A stretch of DNA of 64,000 nucleotides from Ganoderma boninense. Lineage: Eukaryota > Basidiomycota > Agaricomycetes > Polyporales > Polyporaceae. Position numbers and translations under genes: made by a program. The notes beneath the pieces are model-generated. The model saw only the letters and a program-made list of their open reading frames with translations. It had not been told where the DNA came from and ran no database searches. Positions 21,454 through 32,377 of this stretch are shown piece by piece. Numbering within the stretch: the first letter of the stretch is position 1; each line of letters starts with the position of its first letter. The stretch lies in the NCBI GenBank assembly GCA_002900995.3, contig CM035304.1:5968134-6032133 (forward strand), in the 5' to 3' direction.

Positions 21454-22585
21454 ATGAACCCAAACTCTAGCCTCGAACGACATCCTGACCTGTACTTCGC
21501 CGACGGTGATGTCGTTCTGGCCGTGAAGCAAACCTCCGAGTCGAAGCCGGACGACCCCACGGACGGACGGCCGAAGTACAGCCTGTTCCGCGTTCACAAG
21601 TTCCTCCTGAAGCACCACTCCTCCGTCTTTGCAAACTTCTTCGCGGACGCGAACGCTGCCCCTGCGGAAGCTTACGATGGGGTGCCGCTTGCGGAGATGC
21701 ACGGGGACAAGGCCGAAGACTTCGCGCTGCTCCTCGGCTACCTCTATAACCCCTCGTGAGCTCTCCATATCTTTCTGCACCGTATTTCGCTTGCTTATAT
21801 CAGCCAGATCGCTGGTGTTCAGGCGCAACGACCCCAACACCCCACTCACCGTGGCGGGCGTTATCAGATTGGCGGACAAGTACCTGATCGAGCCGCTGCA
21901 CCGACGTCTCGTGGAGCAGGTCTGCGACGACTGGCCCAAAACGCTCACCGAGTACGAAATCAAGCAAGGCGAAGTGGACGCGCTGCAAAAGATGACCATG
22001 TCTAAGTTCCTCGGGCAATACAGCGCCGACGACGACGACCGCCAGCGTCTCTCCGACCTCATCCCGGAGCCAGCGTCCGCCATCATGTTTGCCTACGAGT
22101 TCGGGTGCCCGCAAATCCTCCCGGCCGCATTCTACCGGCTCTCCCTCATCCCTGTCACGTACGAGTGGAGCTCGACGCTGCCGGCTGTCCTGCTCGCGCG
22201 ATGGTCCGTGCTCGATGGGGAGAGCCTCCTCAGGTGCATGCGAGTATGCCAGGCCCTTCGATTGTACCGCCCTCTTGCGTCGCAATTCTTGTCTAATTAC
22301 TGCGAGAACGCCACGGACATCGGCGACACAGACACCCCGTGCTACCGGTTCGTCGCCCGCCTTATCGAGGCGACCTTCAGCGCGGGGAAGCTCCACATTC
22401 CGACACACAGCGATCCCTTGCGTCTGCTGGACAAGTGCGCCAGGTACTGGGAGATACCGGAGCTCTCGAGGGGGCGCTGCCCCGACCAGCTCTGCGAGGA
22501 GTGCCGGGCAGCGATGGAGGCTCGGATGCCGGAGGAGCGGATGAGGATCTGGAAGGAACTGCCGAGCTACCTCAACCTCTCCTGA
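21454..22585 (+). CDS. BTB/POZ domain protein 3
   Basis: 359 residues from exons 21454-21755 and 21808-22585. Same architecture as BTB 2: BTB fold with ERHPDLYFADGD, FRVHKFLLKHHSSVFANFF and LLGYLYNPS, then RLADKYLIEPLHRRLV, EFGCPQILPAAFYRL, DKCARYWEIPEL and LCEEC near the end, closing WKELPSYLNLS. A long antisense frame (331 codons) over exon 2 is a by-product of GC-rich codon use and has no family support. It is convergent with oxygenase 6, with only 223 bases between the stop codons. Confidence 0.9.
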
Positions 22586-22808
22586 CCGTCCCTCGCGTCC
22601 TTCTCGTAGGCACGCAATACCGCGACCACATACGTCCGGTGTCTCCCCCATTCCATCCATCCAGCCTCGCCTCTGCAGCCTACGCATTCCGCATTCGCTT
22701 CTGACCCAGAAAACTGACCTTGCACCTATCCGGGGGCCCGCTCCGTCCTTCCAACTTGGACATCCACGCGCTCTGCCGCTATACCACTTGTACATACCGC
22801 ACTCAGCT

Positions 22809-24451
22809 TCAGTTATAGTACTTGAGCACCAACACCCCGTCCTCGACGATGTTCTCCTGGCTCGCGACGTCGCCCGCCGTCGCCTCCTTCAGCCCGTACG
22901 CCATGTACCGCATGCGCCGCCACGCGCCCATCGTCGGCGCGCGGTCGTCCGCGAACCTGCGCACGACGTCCGCAGGGCTCGCGACGGGCACGAGCCGCAC
23001 GGCGTCGTCCGCGAGCGCGAAGTAGTACGCGCCGAGGCGCGGGCGGCCGCGCTGGTCCGCGGGCGGCTGCACGACGCGGTGGATCGTCGCCTTGTAGAAC
23101 CCGCCCGAGAGCATCTCGAGCGAGTCGCCGATGTTCACGACCTGTTGTGGAAATTTAAAATTTTGGCGGCGATGGGAGCATGAGCGGAATGGGGGGGCGT
23201 ACGAGGGCGTTGTCGACGTGCTTCACCCAGCGCCACTTCCCGTCGGGCGAGAGGATTTGCAGCGCGGAGATGGGCTGGGAGTAGAGGATGGTGACGGTGC
23301 CGGTGTCTGGATTGGGGGAGGGGTGTTCAGTGAACGATGGCTTCGCCGAGGTGGGGCATACCCGTGTGGCCCTTGAGCCAGACGCTGTTGGTCTTTGACT
23401 CGTCTTCTTCCGTGCGCGGATGGCTTGATCATGAGGTTGCTTAGTGGGGATTCGGACGACGGAAGGTACGGTTTCTTACTACTTAATCCACCGAGCTTAA
23501 ATGCATGCGTCAGCAGGACTCGCCACGGCTATGCATCCGCGAACCGGCTCACCATGGCTGTCTCCCTCCGCGTCAAAGCCATGCATCTTGACGAACGTGT
23601 CCTCCGGCAGCTGCATCCCCAAAGCCAGGATGCTGCATACGAGCCAATAGGTCGACCAAATGGTGAGACGTGCTCATTCCACGTACCGGAGAATGTTATG
23701 AAGAACATCGTAATGGTTGAACTCTGAAAACGCCCGCAGTTCCGGAAGGAACGGCTCGAGCGCCTTGGGGTGCTTCTGCCCGCCGAACACCGTCCGGTGA
23801 CCTAGGAAGCTGGTGTCAGAACGCCTCTCAGAGCAGGTCACGATGTCGCAGCACTGGGTAGCATTTCCACGTACAAGCGTACTGCTCGTGTTGGTCGCGG
23901 ACACCGTTGTCTATGGTCTGATGAGCGAACCCGAGAGTGGAGTTAGCACCTGTCATCTATCCTCTGGATGCGATATGGGGTCCGGACGTACCCAAAGCTG
24001 ACGGGGCTTGTACCCGATCTTTGAGCCCTCCTCTGCGATTTTTGACGCATGCTGCATGCGCTCAGATTCGGGGACTTGGGTAAAGACAACGTCGCCGATG
24101 TCGAAGATACGATCGGTCTGATCGTCCGTCGCCCGTAGTAAGCGGCGCCCATCGCTGCTTCCGAAACCGTGCGTCTCACTCACTTGAGCCTGGGTCATAC
24201 CGTGGTCTACTAAACACATGAACCCGACAGTGCGCATCACGTCGCACACGCGGGGCGCGAGCTCCGCGCGGCCTTCGGGCGTGCTCGCTTTCGAGAAGTC
24301 GATGATAGGGAGGTCAGCCCAATCTACTGCATATAGTCGAACAGAGATCAGTTCGGCATGGGTGAGAGAAGAGAAATGGCTTCTTACAGTCCTCCTTGGT
24401 GGGCTGGGGCGGGACCCAGCGAGGCACTGGCGGCAACGTCGCGCCTGGCAT
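22809..24451 (-). CDS. 2OG-Fe(II) oxygenase 6 (divergent copy)
   Basis: 361 residues from ten exons (minus strand): 24388-24451, 24184-24326, 23992-24117, 23875-23917, 23687-23801, 23553-23632, 23480-23495 (microexon), 23362-23423, 23203-23306, 22809-23141. The paralogues have a single 166-base exon where this gene has 62 + 104 bases split by a 55-base intron, which falls inside the iron-binding HTD codons. Ligands are H215, D217 (GHTDTGT) and H272 (HRVVQPP), with R286 in PRLG. Exon 5 is one codon longer. DIOX_N-type residues include LPIIDF and GFMCLVDHG (NHG changed to DHG). It is the most diverged member and is separated from the tandem group by HET 1 and two BTB genes. Confidence 0.9.
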
Positions 24452-25559
24452 TGTCGAACGACGAGCGTAGGTGTGTCCTTCCGGATGCGAAGGGCCTGCG
24501 ACGAGATAAACGGAGAGAGAACGGTCGCGCACTTCGAACTCCACGGGATCCCTTATTACATGGTCCTGTGGTACGCGTGTGGGTAGGCGAGTGCTGTTAG
24601 TCAGGCGAGCTTAATCTGTCAGGTTGGAGCTGAAAGTAGCCCACCTGACGATGCGCAGAAGCAGGGAAGCACGACCAGGCGCACCAAGTGCTTCCCTCCT
24701 GTGAGCGTGTACGCAAGATTTGACATGGTTCTGCGGGTGGGAGAGTCCTAGACTAGGCCTTGCGCTGCCAGTGGGTTCAGACGACGAAGACGGCGTGGGT
24801 GAAGTCAATAAATAGAGATCGGACTTGGTGACCGTGGGGTCGCTTTACGGCCGACTGAAGTCCGACATGATACTAACATGGAATATGTCTTAGCTCCTTC
24901 AAACACTGACAGAATAGCGAGGCATGGGTGGAGAAGTTTTCTTCATGACGGTGCTGCAGCTAGGGAAGGGCGTCTAGCCTCGACCCACGAGCCACGCATT
25001 AGCCAATTAAGCGCTCCATCCACGTGGTTCGTTCCAATTTGGCAACTGTAGCGCCTATCCCGACCTGATCGAGCCGTTTTTTCAAGTTTCTATCATCAAT
25101 CTTGCCTTACTTATTGCTCATATCCGCCCGCGCACTACTGTGTATACTTTCTTATATAAGTACTTCACTATAATGAAGCAAGAAACCCCCATGCGTCGTT
25201 GCCTGGTGGTGCCACCACCTACCACCACTCCGGCCGAAATCAAGCTGAATTACAGTAGAGTTGCAACAGATTAAACGTTCACATCGCGCCGAGTCTGGTA
25301 ACACTGTACATCCCTCGTGGGTCTATGTCATTTTTCAATAATGTAGGTGAGTCTGTTCCTGAAATACCGGTTATTCGGTGCAGGCAGCATGCAGTGCGAT
25401 CGACACTTTGCCAGTGATCGAAAGATTTGATACGCATGTGGAATAGTACGTCGAGGTATTTCATATAGAAACGAGCTGCTTATATATGCCCAGGCAGGTT
25501 TGCTGTCTCCACCACCACGTCTTTGGCTTCATCCCTTCCTCGACATCCTCACGTTTTCG
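24452..25559. other. Intergenic, AT-richer, no gene recognised
   Basis: 1.1 kb between divergently transcribed oxygenase 6 and BTB 4. It is richer in A/T than the coding parts (for example 25080-25200). It presumably contains both promoters. No motif is certain enough to name. Confidence 0.5.
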
Positions 25560-26735
25560 ATGAACTCTCCAAATCTCAATATCGAGCGGCATCCCCATCT
25601 GTACTTCTCAGACGGAGACATCGCCCTCCTCGCAACGAAGCCGCCTCCTGAAGATGGTGGCAAGAAACACTACCTAGTCTTTCGCATCCACAAGTTCCTC
25701 CTCCGCCACCACTCAGAGACCTTCGCCAACATGATCGCCGATGCCGACGCGGAAACCGATGTCGTCTACGATGGAGTGCCGTTGGTAGAGATGCACGGGG
25801 ACAATGCAGAGGACCTCGCGACGATGCTGAACTACTTATACAACCCATCGTACGTCCTCACTCCTATTTTTCTCCCTATCCTCCTTCCCCTCAACCCGTT
25901 CAGAGCCGTCGCCTTCAAGAGGCACGACCCCAACACCCCTATCCTCGCGAGCGGCGTCATCCGCCTCGCCGACAAGTACTGCCTCCAGTCCCTGCACGAC
26001 CACCTCGTCGCGCAGGTCGTCTCCGACTGGCCGACGACGCTGCACGAGTGGGACGTCCTGCAGGGCGAGACCGCCGCCGTCTGGAAGCTCGCGCTGACCG
26101 CCGCGAACCCGCCGTTCGGCACGCTCCCCGACGACGGCGCGTTCTCGGACCTCGTCCCCGAGCCCGTCGCCGCGATCCGCTTCGCGCAGGAGTTCGGCTG
26201 CGCGCAGATCCTCCCCGCCGCGTTCTACACGCTCGCGCACATCAGCTTGACGGCCGACTGGCGCCTCCGCGAGCACCCGGGCGACCCCCCCGACCTCGCG
26301 GCGAAGCGCGACCCGCTCGCGCGGTGGGCGATGCTCGGCGAGGCGAATCTGCTGCGGTGCCTGCGCGGCTTCCAGGAGCTCGACGAGTACTTCCCGCCCA
26401 TCCGGACGTTCCTGTGCGCGGGGTGCCGGCCGCCCGAAGACGAGGACGAGCTCGCGATCGACACGGGCGGCCGCGGGTGCTACGCGGCGCTGCACCGCAT
26501 GATCTCCACGATTGGCACGGCGCGGCGGGGCTCGAAGCGCGACCCGATCGCGCTGCTGCTGCAGTGCGTGGAGCTGAGGGACCAGGCGGAGGACATCGAC
26601 CGGCGGATCGGAAAGGGGAAGGACTCGCTGTGTGCGGATTGCTGGGACACGTTCGAGGAGCAGGCGATGGTCGAGCGGGAGCGGGTGTGGGATAGCCTGC
26701 CGCGGTTCTTTGCGCTGTTTGGAGAGAATCCGTGA
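25560..26735 (+). CDS. BTB/POZ domain protein 4
   Basis: 373 residues from exons 25560-25849 and 25904-26735. The 54-base intron is a multiple of three without a stop, so an unspliced frame reads through it. Its position after NPS at the end of the BTB fold, the GT/AG borders and the paralogues show that it is an intron. BTB part: ERHPHLYFSDGD, FRIHKFLLRHHSETFANMI, LVEMHGD. C-terminal part: RLADKYCLQSLHDHLV, EFGCAQILPAAFYTL, CAGC, and LCADC before the WDSLPRFFALF end. I chose the ATG at 25560 (MNSPNLNIERHP) because it aligns with the starts of the other copies; an in-frame upstream ATG lies at 25500. Confidence 0.88.
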   Translation: MNSPNLNIERHPHLYFSDGDIALLATKPPPEDGGKKHYLVFRIHKFLLRHHSETFANMIADADAETDVVYDGVPLVEMHGDNAEDLATMLNYLYNPSYVLTPIFLPILLPLNPFRAVAFKRHDPNTPILASGVIRLADKYCLQSLHDHLVAQVVSDWPTTLHEWDVLQGETAAVWKLALTAANPPFGTLPDDGAFSDLVPEPVAAIRFAQEFGCAQILPAAFYTLAHISLTADWRLREHPGDPPDLAAKRDPLARWAMLGEANLLRCLRGFQELDEYFPPIRTFLCAGCRPPEDEDELAIDTGGRGCYAALHRMISTIGTARRGSKRDPIALLLQCVELRDQAEDIDRRIGKGKDSLCADCWDTFEEQAMVERERVWDSLPRFFALFGENP

Positions 26736-27598
26736 AGTGCGTGGAAGACGGTCATGTTCTTGCCCCTTATCTAGCTGAATATCGAATGACTGGACAGAAT
26801 ATTATCTGCTTGCTTCCTTGAAAGCGGCATGCGAGAATAAATTTCACCCTAACACCTGGCGCGTCCTGGTTGTAGCCGTAAGTAGTCCAATGCGGAGCTA
26901 TTGTGCGATATCCCAACCGCCTTCCGCTTGGGAGGGAGCTCGCCAAGCCCGGTGTCGCCGACTTCGCCGACTTGTCGTACATATCGACGTTAATCCCTCT
27001 TGAGGGCATACACCCCACCCTGCGCACCGTTCTCCCTCCTCGCTATCGTACTCTCAGATCGTTCCCCTCCTGTCGGTCCGACAAAAGCAAAATCTTGAGC
27101 GCGAGCCTCTGAAAACCCTCGTCGGCTGCGACGCAACTGCAATGGTCGTGTCGCAAGCACTCCCCTCGCACATCTATGCTGCCACACGCTCCAGGACCAG
27201 GAATACTACTTCGACAGTGCGTTCGTGATGTGCAGCTCCACCTCGCGCGCGCGCAGTTCGTGTTCATCTCGCTGATTGACGCGCGCCTGCTTGCTGAGTG
27301 CATCGGCCTTGCCGCCAGGTTGCAGTTGCAGTTTGCGGGCGTGCGGAGCATGGTAGCGACGTTGTAGTCTGTGGACGACCGCACGGGGGCGTTCGTCGCC
27401 GTCGAAGAAGGATGCTGCGGAAACAGATGCGGGCATGGCAGCACAGACACTGCACGAGTGACGACGTGGTATGCGGCAGGAAGGCGGCGGGGAAGGCGAT
27501 GGTCCACTGGGTCCCATGCATCAATGCAGGCGTTCGACAGCGAGCCCACCCCCGGCATGATACCACCACAAGAGACAGGAGATCGGAGGCAAGTAATA
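26736..27598. other. Intergenic, no convincing gene
   Basis: 863 bases between the stop codons of BTB 4 and the membrane-protein gene. A minus-strand frame near 27206-27330 gives a coiled-coil-like peptide (RDEHELRAREVELH), but I cannot build a gene around it. Confidence 0.4.
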
Positions 27599-29258
27599 TC
27601 AATACCGCGAGTACGGCGGCGGCAGCGTGGCGATTGTGCGCTGGTCATCATCGACCTCCGCATCCGCATACCGATGCGGAAGCTCGTCGAGCGGCCCCCC
27701 TCTGCCCAGACACACGCCTCCATCTGTTTCGTATTGGAACCACCGGCTGAACCCGCCTCTGCTTCCGCCGTCGTCTTCTCCATCTTGGTCTCCACTTCCA
27801 TCGCCTTCCCAGCGGTCGGAGTGTCTTCGTGCTCCACCGCTCCCCGTCTCCATCTCTATCCCCATCCCTGCGGCGGATTGCCGGGATGATGCCTCTGTCG
27901 TTTGGAGTTCCATGCTCCGGCTGGGAGTCGAAGGACAGAGGGCCAGGGCCGTGTCTGCCAATGTCGATGTGGTCGTTGTTGTACCGGTGTCTATCGTGTT
28001 CCCGTTCCCTCGCCCTCTCTTCGCCGAGACGTGCGGAGTAGCGAGAAACGGGACGGTCTCTAGGAAACGAGATAGAGGGCTCCGGTCGCGGCTGCGGGAG
28101 AGACTAAGAGGCCCGATGTCTGACGCTTGGACGGTCATAGATCCTACAACGCAAGACAAAAGGTAAAAATAAAAGTCAGAGTGTCGTTCTGGTTCTATAA
28201 CGAAAAACTGACCACTTCGATCTAAGCGTGCGAACGAGGCTCGAGGACTGCACTCCAGCTTTTCGGTCTCGCCGTCGATGGGTAGCAGTGTGTGCCGTGT
28301 TGTGGCGGTTAAGGTTGTCTCAGAGAGGCTCGCATCCGCATTGGACCCTAGATAAATGAGGGAGGTTGTGAGCATTGGACGTTACATGACCGACGAATGT
28401 GGGGTACAGACCGAGAGATGTGCTTGAAACGACAAGGGTTGGTGCCCGACGCCTGCGCCTCGCTGCACACCAAAGAAGCCCCAAAGCTAGCAGGAGGAGT
28501 ACTGCGAGAGATATCGCAATGGCAGCGATCGCGCCTGCTGGCAGACGACGATGCGTGGAAGGCGGAGATGGTGGCGGCAAGGGGGCGAACGACGTGGTGG
28601 CGGTAAGACTGGCGGTGGATGGAGTCGCCGCGAGAGAGTCCGCCACAGAAGTATCTGTCACCGAGGTACCTGCAGTAGGCGTCCCCATACTGGGTGTCGC
28701 GGCTGTCGAATTGGATGCACTGGCCATACTGGACACTCCTTGGCTGGGGGTCACTGCGGGAGAAGGGATGCCGTTCCGCGAAATTTGAGGCAAGGACGGG
28801 GTGCTAGGAAAGTTGGATGAAACTGGAGTAGGCGAGCTTGTGGATGGAGGCGTTGACGACGGTAAAGGATGGGTGGATGAGGGAGACGCAGGCCTGGGCG
28901 TTGGTGACGATGTCGGGCTGGATGTCGTGGATGTCGTGGACAAAGGAGCGGTGGACGAAGGAGCGGCAGCGGGAGTATTGGCCTGAGGGCCCCCCTGCTG
29001 TGTCCCGACAATGGTCGTGCAATGAGCGACGCCGTCGAAAATTTCGCAGTCCTCCTCGAAGACCGTGCTCATCATGACTTCCATGGATCGTGAATGCGGG
29101 AGGGGGTAGGGGAACCAGGTAAACCACCCGTCGACACCTGGGTTTTTGAACCCGAGCGTCGTTGTGGACTGTTGTTGATGAGCGCTGATAGCGGACGCGA
29201 TTCGCATCCTTGATTGAAGGTTCAGCTCCCGCTTCGACAACAGATCCGACATGGACAA
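27599..29258 (-). CDS. Single-pass membrane protein with Ser/Thr/Pro-rich ectodomain
   Basis: 508 residues if exons 28412-29258, 28213-28347 and 27599-28143 are joined; the sum is in frame and both introns have GT-AG borders. Residues about 1-85 are a small region with two cysteines (EEDC, AHCTT). Then follow some 140 residues dominated by S, T and P, typical of an O-mannosylated stalk, one transmembrane helix (AGAIAAIAISLAVLLLLALGLLW) and a basic stop-transfer stretch (CAARRRRR). The cytoplasmic tail of about 240 residues ends LPPPYSRY, a PPxY-type motif that WW domains of Nedd4/Rsp5 ligases can bind. The layout resembles fungal cell-wall sensors of the Mid2/Wsc kind, but no WSC domain is present. 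The N-terminus is uncertain: no signal peptide at this ATG, and a donor-like site near 29348 suggests an upstream exon. Confidence 0.65.
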
Positions 29259-29298
29259 GTATCGATATCCTTCTGGGCATCTTCAGCGACATTGACAA

Positions 29299-30727
29299 TT
29301 AACCTCAGCTCGAATCGATATTACCCGCTTTCCGAAAAGCTTACTTACAGGTGAAGGAGGCCACCTAACGAAGGCATGCAGCATATTGCCGAGTAGACTA
29401 CATGGCCCAAGGCTATTCCATGATTGGCGTCAAGGAGTATGGCTGTGCGCTTCAAGGGTGTTGTCCGTCTTCTTTATCACATCGAAGGTGTCAAAATTGC
29501 CACATCTTTTCCCGAGGAGTCCACAATCAGTGTCTGATGCAAAACAAGTAACTTCAAAACTCACGGTTATGTATCAAAACAATGCATTCCCGACATGTCC
29601 ATGGAGTTGCAATCCACTGCCGTCTCCGCCTCGCACACGCAAGCAAACAGATTCGAGTCCGATGACAACTTGCAACAAGTAGCACCCTGAGCGTCACCTC
29701 GTTCCATTCCAGGAGCAGTGCGTGTTAACGCCGTCATTGTACTGCGAAGCACGGTGGGGCGGTGATACTTCTAGACAGGAATGAAAACAAGGCACCGGCG
29801 ATCCATTTCCAGACGCAACCATCCCTCGCGCATGACACTAGTTGAGCTCGCATGCACGAAGGGCCAACAAGCGCAGCGACACAAGACGGCGATAATGCTC
29901 CGAGCAATTCTATTAGGCAAGGAACTGTGCTTCAAGACTACACCTCAGCGGGGATTCCAAAGCGCGTGCGCCGCAAAAACCGTAGACTCATGACGCAAAC
30001 CAGCCAGAAGGATGACGCCGCGATAACATGGGGACCGCCTCCGTGACTGCACCCTGATCATCTCCACCACTCAATAGCTCCCGACTGACTTGGAAGTGCA
30101 TGTCGCTCATGGAGCACAGATTGAGTATGAGCAGGGCCTAGGATCGCCGGATTAGGCCGGGCACAGGAGAGATGGTGTATAAGAAACACCGTTCACACTT
30201 GAAGATGCGCGGGCAGCACAGTAGCAAGGGGGTGTCCGAAATCGATGCGGGAATACGTATAATTGGACTCACAGCGGCATCCTGGACAGCTCTGCCGGTC
30301 TCCAAGTTGCAGTGAGATCGTGGTTACAAGGCATCATATGTTCTTGAATGCCTTCCGTCACGTCACGCGGCCTGACTGAAGTATGGATTTTGACCCCGAG
30401 GACAAGGATATATGCGCATATATTTGGATGGAGGGCGAGACACTGGGGTAAAGCATGGGATTCAAGAAGGAAGTCAGAACGTCGACTTCGACTCGCCGAT
30501 CGATGAGAGCACGAGCGACGTGGCACGAGGCTTGGGCGTCTCCGTTGCCTTTTCTGTTGCTTTTCAGGACGAGGCGGCGCCAAAGTTGGAAGCCACCCGA
30601 CGAGTCACGGCGGCATCCGTTGAGAGACTCAGACGACGACCAACGAGCTCAACAACACCAAAAACTAACACCATCATATGTGGGGAGATCAAACTATTCT
30701 CTACGGGACACTCACCGCTTATATAGG
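29299..30727. other. Intergenic, no gene recognised
   Basis: 1.4 kb upstream of the membrane-protein gene and of the broken BTB 5. The last part (about 30680-30727, ending tatatagg) resembles the end of the 5'-UTR intron of BTB 6, so it is probably the old leader of BTB 5. Confidence 0.45.
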
Positions 30728-31950
30728 ATAGACCCGAACGCCATCTTCGAGCGAAGCGTCAAATTTTACATCCCGGATGGTGATGTAATCCTCGCGACCA
30801 AAGTCCCACCCCAAGCCAAACCGCAGGGTCCGCCGACATACAAACTATTCAGAGTGCACAAGTTCCTGCTTGCACTCCGTTCGAGGGTCTTTTACCACCT
30901 GTTCACAGACTCGGACGCTTCCGCACCCGGGAATGACTCGTTCGAGGGAGTGCCGCTGGTGGAGCTGCATGGCGACAACCCGGACGATTTTGCTGTCCTA
31001 CTGAGCTACATATATGAGCCGGAAAGGTCGCTTTAGCGCAGCTCTCCAAGTCCTTCCGGAGGCGCTCACACACCTCTCAGTTTCCTCCCCTTCCGCCGCT
31101 ACGACCCTGATATCTCGATCGCGATCACCGGCGCGGTCAGGCTCTCCGACAAGTACCTCCTGGAGTCACTCAGGAAGCGCTTAGTATCATATGTCGTCGC
31201 GGAGTGGCCAACAACGCTCCGTGAATGGGACATCCAGCAGGCGGAGATCAACGCGATCAAGGACACGATGTTCTCCGTCACCACCGTCGACGGCAGGGAG
31301 GTCGACCCGGGCCAACTGCTCTCCGACCGCATCCCAGAGCCCGTGTCTGCTATCGTCTTCGCGCGCGAGTTCGGCTGTCCCCAGATCCTTCCCGCGACGT
31401 TCTACCGCCTCCTCCAGATCAGCTTCAAGGCCGACTGGAGCCTCCGCTCTCGCCGTTCAGACCCGAACCCGACCCCACTGCTCCGAATCCGAACCCTGAC
31501 GCGGGCGCGGACGACGACGACGACGACGACGACGACGAGTACACCTACATCCCGCTCGCGCGGTGGCCCCTGCTCGACAAGGCCGACCTGACGCAGTACG
31601 TGCGCGGCCTGCACGAGGCGGAGGAGTACGAGCCGCCGCTGACGAAGTTCCTCGCGGCCGAGTGCTGGCCGTCGTTCTACGACGGGTGGGAGTCGGACCC
31701 CGACACCGCGTGCTATCGGTACCTCGAGAACATGGTGGGCGTGTTCAGCAGGCGGCGCGGGGGCACGGCCGCACGCGACCCGCTCGGGTGGCTCAAGGAC
31801 TGCATGGAGCACGAGAAGTTCCCCGAGCTCGCGAAGAAGCACCCGGATCGGCTGTGCGAGCGGTGCGAGATCGTGCTGCGGCGGGAGGTTAGGAGGGAGA
31901 GGCAGAGGATATGGCAGGAGCTGGTGCCGAAGTGGTTCCAGCTGCAGTAG
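30728..31950 (+). pseudogene. BTB/POZ domain gene 5, probably inactivated
   Basis: Exons 30728-31026 and 31081-31950 match the BTB 6 structure; exon 1 is 299 bases in both. Two defects are visible. The codon that aligns with the ATG of BTB 6 is ATA (30728-30730, before DPNAIFER). The frame also changes in exon 2: the part up to KADWSLRS is in one frame, while IPLARWPLLDKADL and everything to WFQLQ is in the next. The junction lies in 31438-31550, which holds a Pro-rich stretch and nine GAC repeats. No GT is available there for an intron except one at 31454. All family motifs are otherwise intact, including LCERC, so the damage is recent or there is an assembly error. An in-frame upstream ATG at 30455 could give an extended start. 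Confidence 0.75.
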
Positions 31951-32377
31951 GGCCGGGTCGTTGGTGGCCGCATGCATGTGCGTCAGTTTCGTGTGTATTG
32001 TTGTGTACAGTGCAGGCACTCACTGATAGTCGTTGAAATGGCTTTGCCGGGAACAGAGTCGCTCCTAGCTGACTATTTCAAGAGGCTCCTTGATCGGCCC
32101 ACCACAGATTGGGGACCTCATGCTGCTTTGGCCTAGTGGTTATCACTAATGCATAGAACTCTTGATCCACGGAGCGTAGCCGGCGAGACCCGAAGTTGTT
32201 ACCCATTGGGGAACCCCGGGCGTCTCACTTTCGCGATGATGACGTCAGCGGATGGCCATTCCACCGACGAAGTTTGCCCACCGACTCGCTTGAATCTGGT
32301 CTGTCAACCAACCTCCATAATCAGTATGCAGAGATGCGCATGCCCCTTTCAGAGATAATACTCACCCCTCGAGCTAG
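31951..32377 (+). other. Spacer with tRNA-like relic and BTB 6 leader
   Basis: Between BTB 5 and BTB 6. It contains the tRNA-like segment listed separately and a probable 5'-UTR intron of BTB 6 (32324-32377, gtatgc to gagctag) ending at the ATG. Confidence 0.45.
32122..32204 (+). repeat. tRNA-like relic (tRNA pseudogene or SINE head)
   Basis: Position 32129-32139 reads TGGCCTAGTGG, a perfect polymerase III A box, and is followed by TTATCAC as in many tRNA D arms. About 55 bases later the expected B box is degraded (AGTTGTTACCC in place of GGTTCGANNCC). I cannot fold a complete cloverleaf, so it is unlikely to be a working tRNA. Confidence 0.45.

Noticed and set aside
21800..22795. 331-codon open frame antisense to BTB 3
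   Set aside because: It mirrors GC-rich codons of a gene whose sense frame has clear family motifs; no recognisable domain, and similar antisense frames occur over BTB 1, 4, 5 and 6.
27043..27837. 264-codon minus-strand frame near the membrane-protein gene
   Set aside because: It overlaps the supported exon 3 (27599-28143) in another frame and is rich in Arg/Ser/Cys, as expected of a shadow.
31438..31550. Intron explaining the frame change in BTB 5
   Set aside because: The only GT in the interval (31454) is followed at once by CAG, giving a 6-base gap; no usable donor exists.
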